Below, piece after piece: positions 57,183 through 64,000 of a DNA stretch of 64,000 nt. Source of the stretch: Clarireedia homoeocarpa (lineage: Eukaryota > Ascomycota > Leotiomycetes > Helotiales > Rutstroemiaceae); NCBI GenBank assembly GCA_001465935.1, contig LNKV01000004.1, positions 558,001 to 622,000 of the forward strand, given 5' to 3'. How positions within the stretch are numbered: the stretch's first letter is position 1; the number at the start of each line of letters is the position of its first letter. The position numbers and the translations under genes are program-made. The notes below the pieces were generated by a model, which searched no databases, was not told where the DNA came from, and was given only the letters and a program-made list of their open reading frames with translations.

Positions 57183-60100
57183 ATGAATCACATTAGGAGC
57201 TTACCAAACAAGAGGATGCTTGACGCCTTGAGCCTTTTCAGCTCAAAGGACAAAATTTCGGCTCGGATGAAGCCCAGCTACTTTCGCCAAGTGCAAAGCT
57301 TTAAAGTCGATTATGCACCGACAAATATCACCCAGTATGTTTCTGAGCGTACTGGGATGCATGTCGTCGTCGTGGATCAAAAAGGTCCAAAAGTATATGG
57401 ATACTTCACCTTAGCTACTGAAATCCTCGACAATTCTGGATCGCCACATACCTTGGAACACCTGTGCTTTATGGGTTCGAGAAGTTATCCTTACAAAGGC
57501 CTTCTCGATAAACTTTCTACGAGAACTTATTCATATGCGAATGCGTGGACTGCCATCGACCATACTACATACACATTAGAGACTGCAGGCTGGGAGGGCT
57601 TCGCACAAATCCTCCCTGTGTATCTAGAACATTTGATTTTACCGACAATCACTGAAGACACTTGTTACACAGAAGTTCATCATATTGATGGGGAAGGAAA
57701 CGATGCAGGCGTCGTGTACTCGGAGATACAGGGCCTTCAAAATACTGTATCATTTCAACTCGAAGCACGTGCTAGACAGCTTTTGTATCCAGATAATGTC
57801 GGATTTCATTATGTGACAGCCGGCCTAATGGAAAACCTTCGTGTTCTGACCCCCGAGCGCATTCGAGAATTTCACAAGGATATGTATCAGCCCAAGAACC
57901 TTGGTCTTGTTCTCATTGGTGAAATAAATCAAGATGAATTGCTAAAGACTTTGGACGACTTCGAAGCAAGTATTCTTAATGAAGTTCCTCCTCTGGATGC
58001 GCCATTCAAAAGGTACGTTTGCAACATTGCACCTGCGAACTTTGTTAATTTTCTTCAGACCATGGGTAGATTCTCCACAACCCCCATTGCTTAAGGACTC
58101 CATCGTAGAGGTTGTATACTTTCCCGAAGATGATGAATCAACAGGCGAGATCCACGTCGCTATGTTTGGACCTGACTGTAATAGCTCCGTGGATTCATCT
58201 GCTCTCAACGTCATTCTGGCATATCTAGCTGGTTCCTCGGCCTCAGTTCTTGAAAACACTATGGTTGAAAAGGAAGAGCTTGCAAGCTCGATAACCTACT
58301 GGTGGGACGCAAGACCGCATTCTGTAATTCACTTCCAGCCTACTGGAGTACAAACAGACAAACTTGCATTTGTCGAGAAACGCCTGTTTGAGTTGCTAAA
58401 AGAAACAGCTTCCAAGCCTCTAGACTGGGCATATCTCAAACAATGTTTGGATAGAGATCGGAGACAATGCAAATTTAACGCTGAGAGTTCTGAGAGTTAC
58501 TATGCGGATAATATCATGAACGACTTCCTCTTCGGCCACAGAGATGGCTCGACGTTGAAAAACTTGGCCAGCATGGATGACTTCGATATTTTGAGCAAAT
58601 GGACTGAGCAACAATGGAAGGATTTTCTCAAAAAGTGGATTTCCAACGCTCCTCATATTTCGTTGTTGGGGACACCCTCTAAAGACCTCGCCAAAAAGAT
58701 CAAGGAACAAGAGGAATCGCGTGTTGAAAAGCGGAAAGAAGAGCTGGGTCCAGAAGGACTTCAAAGCTTAGCGAATAAATTGAAGGAAACAGTTGCCAAA
58801 AACAGCGTCGAGGTACCTGCTTCCCTTCTCCACCAATGGCCCATACCAGGAGTTGGATCGATTCATTTCCATGAGTCAATCACTGCAAGATCCGGACTAG
58901 CAAATAGCTTGGGAAAGCCTACCAACGAGATCCAGAACCTTATCGACGCTCAGGGATGCGATTCTCCTTTATTCTTGCAGTTCGAACATGCTCCGACCAA
59001 TTTCGTCCACTTGTTTCTACATCTGGGGACTTCCAAGATCCCCACGAAGCATAAACCACTTCTCAAGCTATTTATAGACAACTTTTTCGATACGCCCATA
59101 CTTCGAAATGGAAAACGAATCGAATTTGAACAAGTAGTTACGGAACTAGAAGAAGATACGATCAGTTACGAAATGAGTGGAGGAAATATTATTGGCAACA
59201 GTGAAAGTCTGCTTATTAAGTTCGAGATCGAACCGGAGAAATATGCCAAAGCAGTTGATTGGATCCGAACTATGATGTTTGACAGTATCTTTGATGTCAC
59301 CCGCCTGAAGGCAGCAGTCAAAAAAATCCTAGCGGACATTCCGGATGACAAACGCAATGGAGACCGTATGATCTACAGTGTCGATGCCACCGTTCACTTG
59401 GACCATACATCTGCCATCAAAGCTCGAACCACTCTCATCAAGGGCTTCTATATGAAACAAATTAGCAAAATTTTATCCAAAGACCCATCAATCGTCATTT
59501 CCTGGCTCGAAGCACTCCGTGAATCCATTTTCACCTTCACTAATATGCGCGCCTTCGTTATCGCCGACGTCACTAAGCTCTCAGATCCAGTCGCCTCTTG
59601 GAATCCCTTGATCTCCTCTCTCACACCTACTGATTCACTCCTCCCAATAATCAAACAACACGCAACCCTCAGTCCTGACGGCAAAGCTCCCGGATCCCGC
59701 GGCGCAATAATCGTACCGAATCTGGGAATCGATTCATCTTTCCTCCTCACCAACGCTCCCGGTCCCAGCTCGTATACAGCAGCCGAACTACCAGCACTCA
59801 AAGTCGCTCTTTCGTTCATGAACTCGGCAGATGGCCCTCTAGAAACCGTGATTCGTGGCACTGGACTTGCGTACGGGGCGTCTTTTGCATGTGATGTTGA
59901 TTGCGGGTTCGTAAACTTTATGGTTTATCGTTCTCCCAATGCATTCAAGGCGTTTGTTGCTGGCAAGAAAATCCTGGAGGAATATATCTCCGGTGAGAGG
60001 AAGTTTGATGCTAGTTCTTTAGAAGGCGCAATCAGTGATATTGTGGTGAGTGTTGTGGATAACGCAGCTACGATGGCTGCGGCCAGCCAGGCGAAGTTCG

Positions 60101-60550
60101 TCAATAGTGTGATTAGGGGGTTAGATGATAATTATGATAGTGAGATGTTGAAAAAAGTAAGGGCAGTTACGGTGGATGAGATCAAACAGGTTATGAAGGA
60201 TGTTTTACTCCCGAGCTTCCAAGCTGGGAAGAGTAATGTGGTGGTTGTCTGCGCGTCAAGCTTGGAGAAGGTGACTATTCCCGGGCTTCTTTGAATATCT
60301 GACGCCCCCCAAGCTTACATGAATATCGATGCTGACCTATCTTGTCCTCCAGAATATCGGCGAAGGTTTCCAATCTCTCGGCTACAAGACTGAAGTCAAC
60401 ACATGGAAGGATTTCGAGGATGATTATGGCTTGGCCATCGAGTTTCCTGAATTGCTTCATGTCGAGGAATATGAAAACAAGACTGAAGACGAGGAGAGTG
60501 ACACTGATGAGGATACTGAAGATGATACTGATGAGGAAATGGAGGATTGA
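57183..60550 (+). CDS. M16 family zinc metallopeptidase
   Basis: Exons 57183-58012, 58059-60270 and 60353-60550 encode 1079 residues, matching large M16C-type peptidases (presequence protease/insulinase superfamily), including the yeast YOL098C group. The inverted zinc motif HxxEH is present as HTLEH at residues 89-93; the downstream VVYSEIQG supplies the probable third ligand, Glu181. These enzymes form a two-half clamshell that degrades peptides. The last intron was chosen because it replaces an early stop after KVTIPGLL and joins AAG to NIGEGFQSLGYKTE in frame. The C-terminus is a very acidic tail (about 30 residues, Asp/Glu/Thr). No targeting signal is evident. The N-terminus is uncertain: homology seems to start near residue 33, so Met29 at 57267 or an upstream exon is possible. 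Confidence 0.9.
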
Positions 60551-61069
60551 TGATCGACATAAATCTACTTACTGTCTTCTCTTAAGATGTTTTCGACTCA
60601 TGTCACAGCAGTATTGGATCTTAGAATTCCTCAACGTGTGTTCATAGGTTGTTCACATTGTGAGTGGGTGGTTACTACCCCTCATTCATCAACTTTTACC
60701 TAGTTGTCCAGGTTTCTTCTACTTTAACGTACGCGCACCCATATTCGTGGTATTGAGGTGTTAGCGGTCAAACTCAAAGCAGATAGATCATGTTCCCACA
60801 AAAACACTCTTTCCTCAACATATGACTTTATTGACTTCTTTTTAGTCTGAATATATTGATAGATTGAATTGATAAACTATTTGGATATATGGAACACATA
60901 TCAAGAAATTTCGATCAGCTGAGGATTTTGCTTAGTTGTGTGTACTTACATAAATAAGACCTCGAGTCCCCGACCCGGTACGTTAGGATAGATGAACACA
61001 TTGACATGATGTAACACCAACATGCATCAACATAAATAGAAAGAAGGATATCGTATTGACATTCTAAGA
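60551..61069. other. Convergent intergenic region
   Basis: 519 bases, A/T-rich around 60820-60960, between 3' ends of the peptidase gene and the next minus-strand gene. Nothing else was seen. Confidence 0.6.
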
Positions 61070-61918
61070 CTAAGAGACGATCAGGTGCCTTGCTCTCATA
61101 AGAACATCATAATCCGGCGATCTTCGATCAAGTTGCCTTCCGTCTAACATGATCTCGCAATCGGTCGAACCTTTTGGATCTTCGATAAAATTGATACTAC
61201 CGTGCTTTGTCTTGGACCTTGCATGCTTTTTTGTGCCTGAGGTCGCCATCCTGAACGAGCCTGTGTTCTTATTGAGATCCGCTGCCTCCTTGACCTTATT
61301 CCACCAATCTGTACTGAATCCATCCGAGATCCAACTCGGCTGCTCGACACTTAAAGTGGCATTATACTGGGGAACCTCAATCTCGGAAAGATGTCTGTTC
61401 GACGGGGAGCTGATCGATAAAGCGAAAATGTGTTGCACCTCTAGCAAGATGAGCTGCTGTGTGAAGTGTTGGAGGAAGTTGTCGTATGCCCCTGAAGCGA
61501 GATCAACTCCGGCTTCCGTTGTGTACTCATAAGCTCTCATGCTTGCAGTATCCGAATGGTAGTAGAAGAACCTCCCACGAATATTGCCAAGTGAAGTGAT
61601 GTTGTTAATGGATCGGGGACGGCAAATTTCGATGAAGGGAAGCTCTGAGTGTTTGTCGCTGGTGTCTTGCTCATACACCATTACATGTTCAGTGGGGACG
61701 TCGTAGTGTTTGTGTAAGAGGTGGATAGAAAATATATCATTCAGGTCATGAGCTGAGATTACTTCGAGGAGGGCGGCGCGCACCGAAGAAAGAAGTCTTT
61801 CTCGATTGTCAACTTCATCCAAATTAATACGAGGAAGAAGATTGTATGACTCTGAGTCTATAAAGGACTCATCAAAATGGTATTGCGGAGCGTGAGCCAT
61901 GACAGGCGATGAGACCAT
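61070..61918 (-). CDS. Uncharacterised fungal protein
   Basis: A single-exon frame of 282 residues from the ATG at 61918; the frame is open upstream to 62032 but with no ATG. I do not recognise a named domain. The N-terminal half has a regular helical segment (NRERLLSSVRAALLEVISAH), then HDLNDIFSIHLLHKHYDVPTE, which I associate loosely with widespread uncharacterised ascomycete proteins. The middle has VHR-like acidic/hydrophobic alternation and an aromatic-rich FFYYHSD. The C-terminal third is Lys/Ser-rich (GTKKHARSKTKHG), a possible nuclear-localisation or nucleic-acid contact segment. No signal peptide or membrane helix. Codon use looks ordinary. It lies tail-to-tail with the peptidase gene and head-to-head with the alpha/beta-hydrolase gene, 960 bases away. 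Length and clean frame support it being real. Confidence 0.65.
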   Translation of the reverse strand: MVSSPVMAHAPQYHFDESFIDSESYNLLPRINLDEVDNRERLLSSVRAALLEVISAHDLNDIFSIHLLHKHYDVPTEHVMVYEQDTSDKHSELPFIEICRPRSINNITSLGNIRGRFFYYHSDTASMRAYEYTTEAGVDLASGAYDNFLQHFTQQLILLEVQHIFALSISSPSNRHLSEIEVPQYNATLSVEQPSWISDGFSTDWWNKVKEAADLNKNTGSFRMATSGTKKHARSKTKHGSINFIEDPKGSTDCEIMLDGRQLDRRSPDYDVLMRARHLIVS

Positions 61919-62878
61919 GGAGCGATACGAAAAAGCGTCGGTCAGATTGGTACCCAAGATCAGACTGAGAGGTTTGACAAATCCACAGGTTTCTGGCTTT
62001 ACAGATTGCGTATTAATGGTATATATACCCAAAAAATGGCATCTAACCGTAACCAGGGATTTTTAATCCTCGGAAATAACAGTTGGAAATAGTTCTTCGC
62101 TGCATATTACTTAAGATGTACTGCAAAGCATCGTGTGACCTTATATTTGTCATAAATGCAGGAGGCTGTAGTAACCCCTCACCTTATCTTTCTTCATGAC
62201 ATTTCCGTAAATAAAAGAGGGGGGGCTGGGATTGGAATTGGTGCTTCGATTCTCCGTTCTCTAGCATGCCTCGCAACTGAGAGTTGACCAGTCATCGCAG
62301 CATGATTACCGCCACAGGAATCCAGTAACTTAACACTAGAAAAAAGAGGGTGTGAGATCGCCAGCAGTGTGGGCAATAGTGCGCCCGTGCAGTAGCGCAC
62401 GCCCTGCTGGACAGGGTAGTGTAATAGCAGATACATATAGCTTGTAATCCTCTGTATGGTTTATGTCCTCCGTTTTATATCCTCAAAACTACTTGACAGA
62501 GGGCTATACAGGTCACGTGCATTGTGCGCACAGGTCATTTATTACGTGGATAACCCTTGAGCACCTCTGTCCCCCTAGTCTGACTATATACTGTGTATCT
62601 TTAAGAACCTACTTCTTGGCATGCAAATAGTGTATGCAATTCGAGTGTGTCAATCAGCTGACTATACACGTTCTAGCTTTCTGTTCCTTATTAGTCTTAG
62701 TGTCTGTTATGCGGCGCAGTCGTTTGTGTGACTCTGACAATCTATTTTGTCCTAGATTCCCCCTCTTGCGTTCTAAGAATGCGACGATCTTTATATATCA
62801 AATTTTCGAAGGAAACTTGTTCTTTTACTTGAGAGAGTCCTGTAGTACCGTCACAGCCTAGGCGGCGTTGCACCCGTT
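61919..62878. promoter_or_regulatory. Divergent intergenic region before the hydrolase gene
   Basis: 960 bases between divergent starts. Contains a G-run near 62219-62227 and short frames without motifs (80 and 75 codons). Promoters of both genes should be here; none is recognisable in detail. Confidence 0.5.
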
Positions 62879-64000
62879 ATGGACGTTGGGCTGCACGTCT
62901 TGTACCGCCCTGAGGGTGATCCTCTAGCGGAGTAAGTGATCCTCTGGACCACGTTTGATCCTCTGGACCACGTTTGATACTCCTGGCTAACCAAGGTGTC
63001 CCAAAGTATTGTCTTCGTGCACGGACTCCAGGGCCATCTCAGGAAGACATGGACAGCGCGAAAAGGCATCGATGGACCGGCAACTAGCAAGGTACAAAAG
63101 CCAAGGTTCTGGCAAGTCTCGGCTCGGAAAAAGTCTCTCGCCCGGCCAACAGCAACCTCTGATCAGTCAACCAACAACACGGGTGATGTTTACTGGCCGC
63201 AAGATTTGCTGCCGCAAGATTGTCCGCGTTGCCAGATTTCAACCTTTGGCTACGACTCGCATGTGACAAAGTTCTTTTCCGGAGCAGCGAACCAGAGCAG
63301 CATTTTCGGGCATTCCAGAAATCTACTTTATGCTCTTGCACGAAGCAGAACTGACTGCGTAAGTTTTCTTTCTCGACGCGAACTAATTGGTCTTCTAACT
63401 AAGGATTCCCTGTTATCTATTTACTAGCAAAGCAGACCCATCATATTTGTGGCTCATTCTTTGGGGGGTAAGTACAATTGACTCCCATTTTCATCCTCTA
63501 TTTTCCTACTTAAAAACAAAATCCAGCCCACCTTTAAGTGTTATTAAAACTAACTCTGAGTTGCAGGGATACTCGTCAAAGAGGTATACCATCCTCCTTT
63601 GCTCCTACATGATTTCCATCACCCGAGAATTGAGTTCCTGACATGCTCATAGGTCCTTCGGCGAGCCGGCGGCGATGAGGATACCGAGATAATGAGCGTC
63701 CAAGCTGCGACCAAAGCAATATTTTTTCTGGGCACGCCACACCGAGGCAGTAATATGGCGCCGTTGGGTGAGACAATTCGAAAGATTGTCGCTATAACTG
63801 GAGTAGACACGAATAGTAAGAATATACGAGCACTGCATTTTGACAGTACGGAGCTTGAAATATCCCGGGAAGAGTTCATGCGAAAATGGCGACAGGGAAG
63901 TTTCATTGTCAGAACATTCCAAGAGGGCCAAGGGTTCAAAGGCTACTTTGGAATCAACGGAAAGGTAACTCTAACGAGACTCATTCCAATGCTATTCTTG
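62879..64000 (+). CDS. Alpha/beta hydrolase-domain protein, 5' part only (NLR-like N-terminus)
   Basis: The gene runs off the right edge. Exons are read as 62879-62931, 63007-63358, 63428-63467, 63567-63583 and 63653-63964, with a likely intron (GTAACT) from 63965; 258 residues are visible. The start MDVGLHVLYRPEGDPLAD leads across an intron to IVFVHGLQGHLRKTW, the oxyanion region of SERAC1/DUF676-like hydrolases. The nucleophile elbow is AHSLGG, split by an intron, and FFLGTPHRGSN follows. In fungi such domains commonly stand at the N-terminus of NOD-like receptors (SesB-type) ahead of NB-ARC or NACHT and TPR/ankyrin/WD repeats; this is family knowledge. Whether such domains follow here cannot be seen. 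The later catalytic Asp/His residues are mostly outside the window. Intron 1 holds a 19-base tandem duplication. Confidence 0.82.
62938..62975. repeat. 19-bp tandem duplication inside intron 1
   Basis: Two perfect adjacent copies of GATCCTCTGGACCACGTTT. The nearby exon end (GTGATCCTCTAGCGG) shares the first ten bases. It lengthens the intron of the hydrolase gene without changing frame. Confidence 0.9.

Noticed and set aside
60271..60294. Stop codon at 60292-60294 as the end of the M16 peptidase
   Set aside because: The coding sequence continues after a GT-AG intron into an in-frame exon that gives a family-like C-terminal segment (IGEGFQSLGYKTE).

Overview
The window is nuclear DNA of a filamentous ascomycete (Pezizomycotina). 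The evidence is protein-coding genes broken by short GT-AG introns (mostly 45-110 nt), CT-rich leaders, and a fungal gene set: nuclear-encoded ATP synthase subunit 9, a Zn2Cys6 regulator, an Rds1-like protein and a fungal POT transporter. Gene content and moderate GC suggest Leotiomycetes/Helotiales (Sclerotiniaceae-like), but that is inference from pattern memory and is not proven here. No prokaryotic operons, CRISPR arrays, rRNA or tRNA genes were seen. All exon joins were worked out by hand from splice sites and reading phase; every model closes in frame, except the last gene, which leaves the window.

Layout: 1-9640 has no recognisable gene. 9641-23101 is mostly conserved housekeeping: ATP9 (+), a secreted Rds1-like ferritin-fold protein (-), ELP3 (-) divergent from succinyl-CoA ligase alpha (+), AP-2 mu (+), and a 2-oxoglutarate/Fe(II) oxygenase (-). 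23897-30728 is more accessory: a P-loop protein with a C-terminal membrane segment (+), a secreted histidine-phosphatase-fold protein (+), a small secreted DUF7907-like protein (-) and a UDP-glycosyltransferase (-). 31694-35537 is a 14-exon hydantoinase/oxoprolinase-DUF917 fusion (-), followed by an Atg22-like permease (+), a Zn2Cys6 regulator (+) and an NmrA-like reductase (+). A 5.2 kb microsatellite-rich, gene-free stretch precedes a POT/PTR2 peptide transporter (+, 49185-51301). The end carries ZW10/Dsl1 (-), an M16 metallopeptidase (+), an uncharacterised protein (-) and the start of an alpha/beta-hydrolase gene of the kind that forms the N-terminus of fungal NLR-like proteins (+, cut by the window end).

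How they work together: ATP9 and succinyl-CoA ligase serve mitochondrial energy metabolism, AP-2 mu and ZW10 serve vesicle traffic, and ELP3 modifies tRNA wobble uridines. The hydantoinase, Atg22-like permease, regulator and peptide transporter could reflect nitrogen scavenging, but only position supports that. The most unusual items are the membrane-anchored P-loop protein at 23897 and the hydrolase-type NLR-like N-terminus at 62879. No wholly new multi-gene system could be demonstrated from sequence alone.
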